From Phycisphaerales bacterium (lineage in GTDB: Bacteria > Planctomycetota > Phycisphaerae > Phycisphaerales > UBA1924): a stretch of DNA of 36,319 bases. Position 1 is the stretch's first letter. Each line of letters begins with the position of its first letter. The notes beneath the pieces are model-generated. The model saw only the letters and a program-made list of their open reading frames with translations. It did no database searches and had not been told where the DNA came from. This document shows, piece by piece, positions 16,787 through 24,629 of this stretch. The stretch lies in assembly GCA_020831775.1 (NCBI GenBank), contig JAFIFZ010000070.1:1-36319 (forward strand), in the 5' to 3' direction. The position numbers were made by a program, and so were the translations under genes.

Positions 16787-18841
16787 GTGGCGAAGGTCAA
16801 CCGAACCGGCCCGGGCTTGGCGGCCCGGCGCACAGGTGTGCGCTGGGCGGTGATCGCGTTGATTTTCGGGCCTGCCGGTTTGTTCTCGGCCTTGGCCGAA
16901 GCTCCCGCCGCACAGCCACCGGCAATCGAGAAACCAGAGACCCCAACTCCCGATCAGTCCGACGCGATCGATCGGCTCTCACGGGCCGGGCTTGACGGGG
17001 AGGCGAGGCTCGCCGAGGCGTCGGCGCTCTTGGAACGGGCCATCTCCGACCGGGATCTGGCAAGGGCGATCGGCCGGGCGATCGGAGAGGCCGGGCCCGA
17101 CGACCCTGTCCGTCTGGCGTTCCTCCGGGTCCTCGGGCGTTCTGCGTCGGCGCCGATCGAGATCTGGCCAGGGCTCAAAGAATCATTTGAAGGCGATCCA
17201 CACAGCGAAGCCGATCGCGTGTCGCTGCTGACCGCGGCCGGGGCGTTCCGCAACGCCTCCGCGATCAAGGTGCTGCTCCGCCATGCCTCGCCGGAGCGTT
17301 CTGCGGCAGAGCGCGAGACGGCGTTCGCGTCGCTGCGACGGCTCTCGGGCCGGTGGGACCTCGGGCAAGACTATCGGGCCTGGCAGGCGTGGGCCGAGCG
17401 GATGGCGTCGCTGGACGAGGCTTCGTTCTTGCGCGAGCTTCTGCATTGGAAAGCCGTGAACGCGGAAGAGGCGAGGCGCCAGCGGAACGCTGTGACCACA
17501 AGGCTCGTTGACACGCACCGCCAGCTCTGGCTGCGCCAGCCGCCGGAGGGGCAGTCGGCGTATCTGGCCTCGCTGATGGGCGATCCGCTGGCGGAGATTC
17601 GGGATCTGGGGATCTCGCTCGTTCGTCAGCAGCTTGCCTCTGCGAGGACGCTGGAGCCGGTGGTCGGCGAGGCGGCGCTCAACCTTTTAAAGGCTCAGCG
17701 GGCGTCGGTGCGGGCCGAGGCCGCGTCGCTGGTAAACCAACTCGCGCCCGAGGGCGGTGGCGGGCCGGTCGCCGAGGCGTTGGCGGCCGAGACAGACCCG
17801 GCGGCTGCGAGGGCGCTGCTCGGGGCGGCGGCGAGGTGGCCGAGCGAGGACCTGCTGCCCCCGATATTGCACTGGATCCGGCATGGCGGACGGCCCGCAT
17901 CGGCCGCGGTCGAGACCGCCTGGGCGATGCACCGCGCCGATGTGCTGCCGAGCGGAGAGGCGAGAGCGAAGTTTCTTGAAGCGCTGCGGGGGCTGCCGGA
18001 AGAAGAGCTCAACGGGGCGGCCTGCCGCCTGATGGTCGCCATCGGCGACGAATCGGACCACGCCAGAGTCGTGGCGCTGCTGCGGTCGGAGCAGGCGGGG
18101 CTGCGGCTGTCGGCGGCCGAGGCGCTCATTGACCTGCCCGGCGCGATCGAGGCGCTGGTCGATGCGACGACGGAGGACCCCGACCTGTTCGACGCCGCCG
18201 CTCGGGCGGTACGCCGACATCGGGCGTCGCCGGAGGGATTCACGACGCTGCTGCGGGCGAGGTCACGGAGCGCCGAGGACCGGCGAGCGGCTCTGCTGCG
18301 GGTGTCGTCCGGGTTTGGGATGTCCGATCTCGTTGAGGCGTCGGGCTTGGAGGGTGTCGAGCCGCTGCTGGCTGAGGCGATGCTTGCGGGGCTGGTGACG
18401 CCCCCGGGCGATGAGGCCGGGACAAACAGCCGCGCCCGCGCGACGGGGTTGGCCCGTCTCGCCCGGGTCCGGATCGAGCTGCAAGACTTTGAGGGCGCGA
18501 TCACGGCGATCGACGCGATCCCGGGCGAGAGGCGCGAGTCGATGGATGGCCTGGGCGACCTCAAGGCGATCGCGTACCTCTGCCTCGGGCGTCTGGAGGA
18601 GGCCCGCGAGGCCGGCGGGAGCGCCGCGGCGTGGCTTGACGCAATGGAAATCATTGTCGACCGTCCCTTCGCCCCTTCGGCTCTTGAACTGCTCGCCTCG
18701 CTCTTCGGCGAGGATCTGAGCGAGCCGGAGCAGGAGCGTTATGCGGCCCTTCGGGCAAAGATCTCCCCCGTGAACGGGGAGGGGTCTGTGGAGATCGAGA
18801 CCGGGCGGGGAAGCGGACCCTCCGGGAGCGGCTCTGGCTGA
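16787..18841 (+). CDS. Secreted HEAT-repeat protein, unknown function
   Basis: A 684-residue protein with an N-terminal signal peptide (basic residues to about 19, hydrophobic core 20-34, likely cleavage after A-L-A near 37), a Pro/Thr-rich linker, then helical HEAT/armadillo-like repeats through most of the length, such as VRAEAASLVNQLAP, LRLSAAEALIDLP and AVRRHRASPEG. TPR-like helices occur near residues 550-600, and the C terminus is Gly/Ser-rich. No enzymatic motif was seen. The GTG start is used because it precedes the signal peptide. It is divergent from a TPR protein gene. Confidence 0.75.
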   Translation: MAKVNRTGPGLAARRTGVRWAVIALIFGPAGLFSALAEAPAAQPPAIEKPETPTPDQSDAIDRLSRAGLDGEARLAEASALLERAISDRDLARAIGRAIGEAGPDDPVRLAFLRVLGRSASAPIEIWPGLKESFEGDPHSEADRVSLLTAAGAFRNASAIKVLLRHASPERSAAERETAFASLRRLSGRWDLGQDYRAWQAWAERMASLDEASFLRELLHWKAVNAEEARRQRNAVTTRLVDTHRQLWLRQPPEGQSAYLASLMGDPLAEIRDLGISLVRQQLASARTLEPVVGEAALNLLKAQRASVRAEAASLVNQLAPEGGGGPVAEALAAETDPAAARALLGAAARWPSEDLLPPILHWIRHGGRPASAAVETAWAMHRADVLPSGEARAKFLEALRGLPEEELNGAACRLMVAIGDESDHARVVALLRSEQAGLRLSAAEALIDLPGAIEALVDATTEDPDLFDAAARAVRRHRASPEGFTTLLRARSRSAEDRRAALLRVSSGFGMSDLVEASGLEGVEPLLAEAMLAGLVTPPGDEAGTNSRARATGLARLARVRIELQDFEGAITAIDAIPGERRESMDGLGDLKAIAYLCLGRLEEAREAGGSAAAWLDAMEIIVDRPFAPSALELLASLFGEDLSEPEQERYAALRAKISPVNGEGSVEIETGRGSGPSGSGSG

Positions 18842-19126
18842 AGCTGTGAATAAACGCTCACTGCGGGCGGTTGACGAGGGTTGTCGGTTGCGGGCGGCCT
18901 ATCCTTTGGGGACGGCCGTTATGCGGCCGGGCCCCGAACGCCGATGACTTCGGCTCGGGACGGGCATCTGAATCATGCCGGGATTGGTCCTCGCGGGCGT
19001 CTTCGCGAGACGCCCGGGCGAAGGCCACGCTTGCTTCCACGCACAATCGATGGGGCGCGATGAGCCCTTTTTGAACTACGGGGCGTCGCTCTGCGCGAGC
19101 GGCGGCACCCGAGACGGAGTATCTGT
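18842..19126 (+). promoter_or_regulatory. Long leader of the DEAD-box helicase gene with hairpins
   Basis: 285 bp without a gene. It contains a TATCCT box at about 18900, a strong hairpin at 18994-19016 (9-bp stem CGGGCGTCT/AGACGCCCG, 5-nt loop), and a short GGGC/GCCC stem (19053-19067) followed by five T (19068-19072) that looks like a weak terminator before the helicase start. DEAD-box helicase genes are often controlled through long leaders, so attenuation is plausible but unproven. Confidence 0.4.
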
Positions 19127-20665
19127 TTGACGACATCATTTGAAATGTTCAACCTCGCCGCCCCCATTCAAAAGGCGTTGGCGGACGAGGGCTACACCAC
19201 CCCCACCCCGATCCAGGAGAGGGCGATCGGCCCGATCATGGAGGGACGGGATCTCTTGGGCTGCGCCCAGACGGGCACGGGCAAGACCGCGGCTTTCGCG
19301 GTTCCGATTCTGCACCGCCTGCACACGGCCGGGCGTGACACGAGCCGCCGCGGGCCGGTGCTCGCTCGGACGCTGGTGCTCTCGCCGACGCGCGAGCTTG
19401 CGACGCAGATCGGCGCGAGCTTTGCGACCTACGGGCGCGGGACCGGCCTGACCGGCACGACGATCTACGGGGGCGTCAGCCAGCGCCGCCAGGAGCGCGA
19501 GCTTGCTCGCGGTCTTGATGTCATCGTCGCGACGCCCGGTCGTTTGATCGACCTCATGGAGCAGGGCGTCGTCGATCTCTCGGCGATCGAGATCTTCGTG
19601 CTCGACGAGGCGGACCGCATGCTGGACATGGGGTTCATCGAGCCGATCCGGCGGATTTCGTCGGCGGTGCGCAAGGAGCGGCAGACGCTGCTGTTCTCTG
19701 CGACGATGCCGCGGACGATCCAGAGGCTGGCCGACTCGCTCTTGCGTGATCCTGTGCGGGTGACGGTGACGCCGCCCAAGCAGGAGAAGGCGTTGATCGA
19801 GCAGTCGGTGTACATGGTGGGCCGTTCGCAGAAGATGCCGCTGCTTGAGCATTTGCTCGAAGAGGGCGGTGTCGAGTGCACGGTGGTGTTCACCAAAACC
19901 AAGCACGGGGCGGACAAGGTGAGCCGTCGCCTGCAGAAGGCTGGGATCAGCTCCGACGCGATCCACGGCAACAAGAGCCAGCGTCAGCGCGACCGCGCGC
20001 TTGACGCGTTCAAGTCGGGCCGGTTCCGCGTCCTTGTGGCGACGGATGTCGCGGCCCGCGGGCTCGATGTCAGCGGCATCACGCATGTGTTCAACTTTGA
20101 CCTTCCGATGGAGCCCGAGGCGTACACGCACCGGATCGGTCGGACGGGTCGCGCCGGAGCGACGGGGCGCGCCATCGCGTTCTGCGACCCGAGCGAGCGC
20201 GGGCTGCTCAAGGCGATCGAGCGGGACATCGGTGCGAGGGTGCCGTTGATCAAGGGCCTGCCCGAACTGAAGGCCGGCGAGCCGGAGATCGACGATCGCC
20301 GGGACGACCGCGAGAGGTTCGGCGCGATGCGCGAGCGTCGCGGCGGCGGCGTGCGTGCGATCGGCGCTTCGGGCCCGAAGCGGCGCGAGTACAGCTCGCC
20401 GCAGACTGAGGGCGGGGCGTCCGAGCACCGTGACGCGGACCGCTCGGGCTCGGGCGACGGGCGTCCTGAGCGTGTGACCCGGATGGAGATCGGCCTGGAG
20501 TCGAAGCACTCTGGCGGACCTTCCCACCGGCGCACGGGCGGGCATCCCAACGCGAGACAGGGCGGCAGACCGGGCGGACCGGCTGGGGCTCGGCGCGGCG
20601 GCCGACCCGCGGGCGGGCCTGGCAAGGGCAAGTCCCGGCGTCCTGCGGGTGCGAAGCGCCGCTGA
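19127..20665 (+). CDS. rhlE: DEAD-box ATP-dependent RNA helicase, RhlE type
   Basis: A 512-residue RNA helicase. Motifs in order: Q motif with TPTPIQ (25-30), Walker A AQTGTGKT (47-54), PTRELA, TPGRL, DEAD in VLDEADRMLDMGF, SAT in LFSATMPR, then in the second RecA domain TKHGADKV, ATDVAARGLDV and HRIGRTGR. The DMGF following DEAD is typical of RhlE. A basic Gly/Arg-rich tail of about 130 residues, likely an RNA-binding extension, ends the protein. It remodels RNA or ribosome precursors and often helps at low temperature. The start is TTG at 19127 with GGAG about 7 nt upstream. Confidence 0.92.
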   Translation: MTTSFEMFNLAAPIQKALADEGYTTPTPIQERAIGPIMEGRDLLGCAQTGTGKTAAFAVPILHRLHTAGRDTSRRGPVLARTLVLSPTRELATQIGASFATYGRGTGLTGTTIYGGVSQRRQERELARGLDVIVATPGRLIDLMEQGVVDLSAIEIFVLDEADRMLDMGFIEPIRRISSAVRKERQTLLFSATMPRTIQRLADSLLRDPVRVTVTPPKQEKALIEQSVYMVGRSQKMPLLEHLLEEGGVECTVVFTKTKHGADKVSRRLQKAGISSDAIHGNKSQRQRDRALDAFKSGRFRVLVATDVAARGLDVSGITHVFNFDLPMEPEAYTHRIGRTGRAGATGRAIAFCDPSERGLLKAIERDIGARVPLIKGLPELKAGEPEIDDRRDDRERFGAMRERRGGGVRAIGASGPKRREYSSPQTEGGASEHRDADRSGSGDGRPERVTRMEIGLESKHSGGPSHRRTGGHPNARQGGRPGGPAGARRGGRPAGGPGKGKSRRPAGAKRR

Positions 20666-20784
20666 TGGCGTAATCGCCCAGAGCGAGCATCGGAAAAGAC
20701 AACACCGCCACCATCCGCCTCCGGATCTGTATGCTGCCCGGTCGAGACATCGATCGGGAGCGCAGAGACCGGAGGCGTTTTATC

Positions 20785-22575
20785 GTGCGGACACATCGAT
20801 CTGTTTTCATGAGACTCGCCGGGGCGGGCCTGCTTTTGGCGGGGCTTCCCGGGGTTGTCGGCTGCGCTTCGGCGGGGCCGATCGGGCTTGGAGCCGCGGT
20901 GCGCGACGCGGGCGGGCGCCCGCTGGTTTCGTATGAGGTCATCTCGCCGACGCCGACGGGTGGCGAGCTTGGCGTGTTCATCCTCAGCTCCGCGGACGAC
21001 CCGCACTCGAAGCCGGCGCTGGTGATTGTCGCGGGCGTTGACGGGCGGCATGTCGTGGGTTCGCAGATCGCGTCGAGGCTGCCCTCGCTGTTGGCCGAGC
21101 GGGCGGGCGAACTGCTTGATGAGATGACGGTCTATGTGATCCCGGTCGTGCACGACGAGGCGATCAACAGGAACGCCTCGGGCGAGGAACCCCGCCAGGA
21201 GCACCGTCTGACCTCGACGCCGGTCGATCTTGACGGGGACGGGCGCGTCGATGAGGACGGGCCGGTGGACATCGACGGCGATGGCATCGTCACGATGATG
21301 CGTTGGAGGCCCGGGCCGGGCTCGCTGTTTTCGCCGACGCACATCATTGATCCGGACGAGCCGCGGCTGATGCGCGAGCCGGACCCGAAGAAGGGCGAGG
21401 TCGCGACGCACGCGTTGCACATCGAGGGGCGCGACCGGGACGGGGACGGGAGGATCGCCGAGGACCCGCCGGGCGGTGTCGATCTGGATATCCACTGGCC
21501 TTATCGGTGGCCGGAGTGGAACAAGGAGGCGGGGCGGTATCAGCTTGAGGAGCCGCACACACGGGCTCTGGCGCACTGGCTGCTTGAGCGTCAGAACATC
21601 GTGGCGTTTGTGACCTACGGGCTGCACGACAATCTGGTGAAGGCGCCGGAGGCGGGGCGGTTCGATATCACGCGGCGTGTGCCGTTGGGTATTGAGCAGG
21701 GCGATCTGCGCGTGTACGAGGTGGTGGGCGAGAAGTACCGGGAGATTACGGGGATGACGGGGCTGGGGGGCGTGACGCGAGAGAGCGCCGAGGGCTCGTT
21801 CCACGGGTGGGCGTACGCGCATTACGGGCGTCTGTCGTTCGTGAACCCGGTGTGGGTGAGGCCGGACCTGGTCGAGCGGAGGAGCGAAGAGACAGCCGCG
21901 GAGGAGGAAGAGGCCGAAGCGGAGCGCGACACGCAAGCCGACGCGCAGGAAGAAGCTGCTCAGGAAGAGCGGCCGAGGCGTGCCGGCGCCCGGGGCGCTC
22001 AGGCGCCGCAGCGTCAGCAGCGTGACACGCGATCGGAAGATGCGAAGTGGCTGGCGTACTCCGACGAGCAGCGCGATGGCGAGGGCTTTGTCGAGTGGCG
22101 TTCGTTCGATCACCCCGACCTCGGCGAGGTCGAGATCGGCGGGTTTGTGCCCGGCTTCAGGTTCAACCCGCCGGATGAAGAGCTCGGAAGGCTGGCGGAG
22201 GAGCAAGCGTCGTTTGCGATCGCGCTCTTGGAGATGTTTCCGAGGCTGGAAGTGTCTGAGCCGGTGGTCGAATCGCTCGGCGGGGGCGTTTACCGGATCA
22301 CGCTGCGGCTGAGCAACCCGGGCAAGCTCGCGACGCGTGCGGCGATCTCGAACAAGGTCCGCCGGATCGCGCCGATCATCCTCAGGCCGGATGTCGAGCC
22401 GGAGCGGATCGTGTCGGGCGAGCGGCTGCACCGGGTCTCGCCGATCGGGCCGGGCGGGCACGCGGATGTCTCGTGGATCATCAACGCGTCGGGCGAGGAT
22501 TCGGTGACGATCGAGGTGCACGGGCGTGAGATGGGCGACCGGACGGTGCGGGTCGAGCTGGGAGGTGCGCGATGA
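20785..22575 (+). CDS. M14 carboxypeptidase-like lipoprotein with all active-site residues lost
   Basis: A 596-residue probable lipoprotein (lipobox V-V-G-C, Cys27), related to the M14 protein encoded next but without its catalytic residues. Where the neighbour has the zinc motif HGNE, this one reads VVGS (90-93). The NR substrate motif reads DI in GVDLDIHWPYRW (231-242), and the third zinc His is Gly279. Asp-rich Ca-loop-like segments (DLDGDGRVDED, 148-158; DIDGDG, 162-167; DRDGDGR, 217-223) sit in the domain, and a Glu/Ala/Arg/Gln-rich disordered stretch lies near 372-420. The GTG at 20785 is chosen because GGAGG lies 9 nt upstream. Its TGA overlaps the next ATG, so the two are coupled. Confidence 0.78.
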   Translation: MRTHRSVFMRLAGAGLLLAGLPGVVGCASAGPIGLGAAVRDAGGRPLVSYEVISPTPTGGELGVFILSSADDPHSKPALVIVAGVDGRHVVGSQIASRLPSLLAERAGELLDEMTVYVIPVVHDEAINRNASGEEPRQEHRLTSTPVDLDGDGRVDEDGPVDIDGDGIVTMMRWRPGPGSLFSPTHIIDPDEPRLMREPDPKKGEVATHALHIEGRDRDGDGRIAEDPPGGVDLDIHWPYRWPEWNKEAGRYQLEEPHTRALAHWLLERQNIVAFVTYGLHDNLVKAPEAGRFDITRRVPLGIEQGDLRVYEVVGEKYREITGMTGLGGVTRESAEGSFHGWAYAHYGRLSFVNPVWVRPDLVERRSEETAAEEEEAEAERDTQADAQEEAAQEERPRRAGARGAQAPQRQQRDTRSEDAKWLAYSDEQRDGEGFVEWRSFDHPDLGEVEIGGFVPGFRFNPPDEELGRLAEEQASFAIALLEMFPRLEVSEPVVESLGGGVYRITLRLSNPGKLATRAAISNKVRRIAPIILRPDVEPERIVSGERLHRVSPIGPGGHADVSWIINASGEDSVTIEVHGREMGDRTVRVELGGAR

Positions 22576-24344
22576 AGCGGGTGACAGCACGGATGTTGAA
22601 GGTTTCGATCGCGGCGGCGGTCGGTTTTGTCTGCGGGCTCGGGCCGGTTGGTGAGGCGATTGCGCAGCCGCACATCGAGAGCAAGGTCGATATCGCGTTC
22701 AACCGGTATTACAGCTACGAGGACATCATCCGGCTGACGCGGGAGCTCGCCGAGGCGTACCCGGAGCTGGTTGAGCTTCGTGTGCTGGGCGAGAGCATCG
22801 AGGGTCGCGAGCTGCTGGTGGCGATCGTGACGGGGCCCGACGGGGGCGCCCACGACGAGAAGCCGGCGATGTGGATCGACGGGAACATCCACGGCAACGA
22901 GATCCAGGCGGCCGAGGTCGTGCTGTACACGCTGTGGTACCTGACCAAGTCGTACGGCAAGAACGCGATGCTGACGGAGATCCTCGACGATTACTCGTTC
23001 TATCTGATGCCGATGGTGAACCCCGACGGGCGGGCGTACTGGTTTACACAGCCGGCGACGCCGCACAGCGCGAGGCAGAACCTGCGTCCCAAGGACAGCG
23101 ACCTCGACGGGACGGTCAACAGCGACGGCCTCGATGATCTCGACGGGGACGGTTCGATCACGATGATGTGGAAGAAGGACCCCGACGGGGACTGGATCCG
23201 CGACCGGCACGACCCGCGGATCTTCCGGCGCGTCGAGCCGGGGCAGAAGGGCGATTACATCTACCTGGGCTGGGAGGGGACGGACCTTGACGGGGACGGA
23301 CGGATCAACGAGGATCCGCCCTTCGGCGACGACATGAACCGCGCGTTCCCTGGCGACTGGCAGCCCGAGTATGTGCAGCGCGGCGCGGGGGACATCCCGC
23401 TGCAGACGCCCGAGTCGCTGGAGACAGCACGGTTTATCCTCGACCATCCGAACATCGCGGCGGTGCAGAGCTACCACAACACGGGCGGGATGATCCTGCG
23501 CGGGCCGGGCACGGACTACCGCGAGAATCTGTATTCACGCGCGGACCAGCGCGTGTACGACAGGCTGGCCGAGCCGGGCGTGGAGATGCTGCCGTTCTAC
23601 CGATATCTGATCATCTACAAGGATCTTTACAATGTGCACGGCGGGTTTGTGACCTGGACCGCCGAGACGCTGGGGGTCATCAGCTTCACCAACGAGTTGT
23701 GGACGGTGCAGAAGTTCTTCCAGCGCGAGGGGCGGATGGACGACGAGCGGACATGGCTGTGGCGCGACAAGCTCGCGTTCGGCGAAATCTTCACCGACTA
23801 CACGGAGGTAGACCACCCGCAGTACGGGAAGATCCTGGTGGGCGGGCCGAACAAGTGGTCCAGCCGCGTGACGCCGACCTTCATGCTCGAAGAGGAGTGC
23901 CACCGGAATTTTGCGTTCACGGTGTGGCACGCGGAGAACATGCCCAAGCTCTCGTTCGGGCGGCGCGAGGTGCGGGACCTCGGGCCTTCCGAGCACGGGC
24001 GGCTGTGGTCGGTGACGGTGGCGGTCGAGAACGAGAAGATCATTCCGACGCGGACGGCGCTGGCGATCAACAAATCGATCGGGCGGGCGGACATCTTCAC
24101 CTGCGAGCCGAGCCGCGGCGAAGTCGTGGCGGCGGGACGCGTGGGGAGTTGGTTCGACAAGCACATGAACCCGGTGCGGGCCGAGCCCGGTCGGGTGCAG
24201 GTGGCCGAGGGGATCCCGGGGGAGGGTCGGCGGCTGATGCGTTTCGTCGTCGCGGCGCCCGAGGGGGCGTCGGTGACGCTCCGCTACGACTCGGAGAAGG
24301 CGCGGACGATCGAGGAGCGGATCGAGCTACGGGCGGCGGATTGA
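22572..24344 (+). CDS. Secreted zinc carboxypeptidase, peptidase family M14
   Basis: A 590-residue exported metallopeptidase. A signal peptide occupies about 1-31 (ending A-I-A-Q). M14 active-site elements: DGNIHGNE with zinc ligands His107 and Glu110, NPDGRAYW (150-157), substrate-binding Asn256-Arg257 in MNRAFPGDW, third ligand His302 in QSYHNTGG, and probable catalytic Glu375 in ISFTNEL. Asp-rich Ca-loop-like segments (DLDGDGSI, 189-196; DLDGDGRINED, 238-248) are inserted between the zinc motif and the substrate motif. It likely trims or degrades peptides outside the cytoplasm. Its ATG overlaps the stop of its inactive paralogue by 4 bp. Exact specificity is unknown. Confidence 0.9.
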   Translation: MKRVTARMLKVSIAAAVGFVCGLGPVGEAIAQPHIESKVDIAFNRYYSYEDIIRLTRELAEAYPELVELRVLGESIEGRELLVAIVTGPDGGAHDEKPAMWIDGNIHGNEIQAAEVVLYTLWYLTKSYGKNAMLTEILDDYSFYLMPMVNPDGRAYWFTQPATPHSARQNLRPKDSDLDGTVNSDGLDDLDGDGSITMMWKKDPDGDWIRDRHDPRIFRRVEPGQKGDYIYLGWEGTDLDGDGRINEDPPFGDDMNRAFPGDWQPEYVQRGAGDIPLQTPESLETARFILDHPNIAAVQSYHNTGGMILRGPGTDYRENLYSRADQRVYDRLAEPGVEMLPFYRYLIIYKDLYNVHGGFVTWTAETLGVISFTNELWTVQKFFQREGRMDDERTWLWRDKLAFGEIFTDYTEVDHPQYGKILVGGPNKWSSRVTPTFMLEEECHRNFAFTVWHAENMPKLSFGRREVRDLGPSEHGRLWSVTVAVENEKIIPTRTALAINKSIGRADIFTCEPSRGEVVAAGRVGSWFDKHMNPVRAEPGRVQVAEGIPGEGRRLMRFVVAAPEGASVTLRYDSEKARTIEERIELRAAD

Positions 24345-24370
24345 CGCGGGCTCTTCGGCTGCGCTAGGCT
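24341..24370 (+). promoter_or_regulatory. Promoter of the copper operon
   Basis: TTGACG (24341-24346), an 18-bp spacer and TAGGCT (24365-24370). The -35 box overlaps the stop codon of the M14 gene. Predicted start near 24377, inside the CsoR-type operator, so repressor binding would block initiation. Confidence 0.5.
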
Positions 24371-24378
24371 TCCTGCAG

Positions 24379-24395
24379 ATACCCCCTAAGGGTAT
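24379..24395 (+). promoter_or_regulatory. CsoR-type operator
   Basis: Inverted repeat ATACCC-N5-GGGTAT centred at 24387, the pattern known for copper-sensing CsoR repressors. It lies at the predicted transcription start of copZ-copA-csoR, and a CsoR with a full copper-binding set is encoded in the same operon, so autoregulation is expected. Confidence 0.8.
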
Positions 24396-24416
24396 AAGCC
24401 GAAGGAGGCCGATCCG

Positions 24417-24629
24417 ATGGAACAGATCAAGATGCGTATCAACGGGATGCACTGCGGCAAGTGTGTCTCCAGTGTCGAGACCGTGCTCAAGGCGATGCCG
24501 GGCGTTGAGGTGGAGAAGGTCGAGCAGGGCGAGGCCGTGATCCGGCGGGATCCGCAGGCGGCGCCCGATGATGTGATCCGCGACGCGCTGGCGGCCCGAG
24601 GGTTCGACCTGGTGCGGAGCGGCGGGTGA
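24417..24629 (+). CDS. copZ: Copper chaperone / heavy-metal-associated domain protein
   Basis: A 70-residue single HMA domain with the metal motif GMHCGKC (Cys13, Cys16). Proteins of this kind carry Cu(I) to the copper ATPase, and the ATPase gene follows directly. AAGGAGG lies 8 nt before the ATG. The stop overlaps the copA start (GTGA), indicating translational coupling. A CsoR-type operator lies about 20 bp upstream of the start, so it should be induced by copper. A His inside the CxxC motif region is common in such chaperones. Confidence 0.88.
   Translation: MEQIKMRINGMHCGKCVSSVETVLKAMPGVEVEKVEQGEAVIRRDPQAAPDDVIRDALAARGFDLVRSGG

Noticed and set aside
15495-16853. A 452-codon plus-strand open frame opposite the TPR gene
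   Set aside because: Val/Gly/Ala/Glu-rich mirror translation of TPR repeats. The minus-strand frame has true TPR periodicity.
19984-22590. An 868-codon minus-strand open frame opposite rhlE and the M14-like gene
   Set aside because: Low-complexity Arg/Pro/His-rich translation, with no start signal. The plus-strand frames contain clear family motifs.
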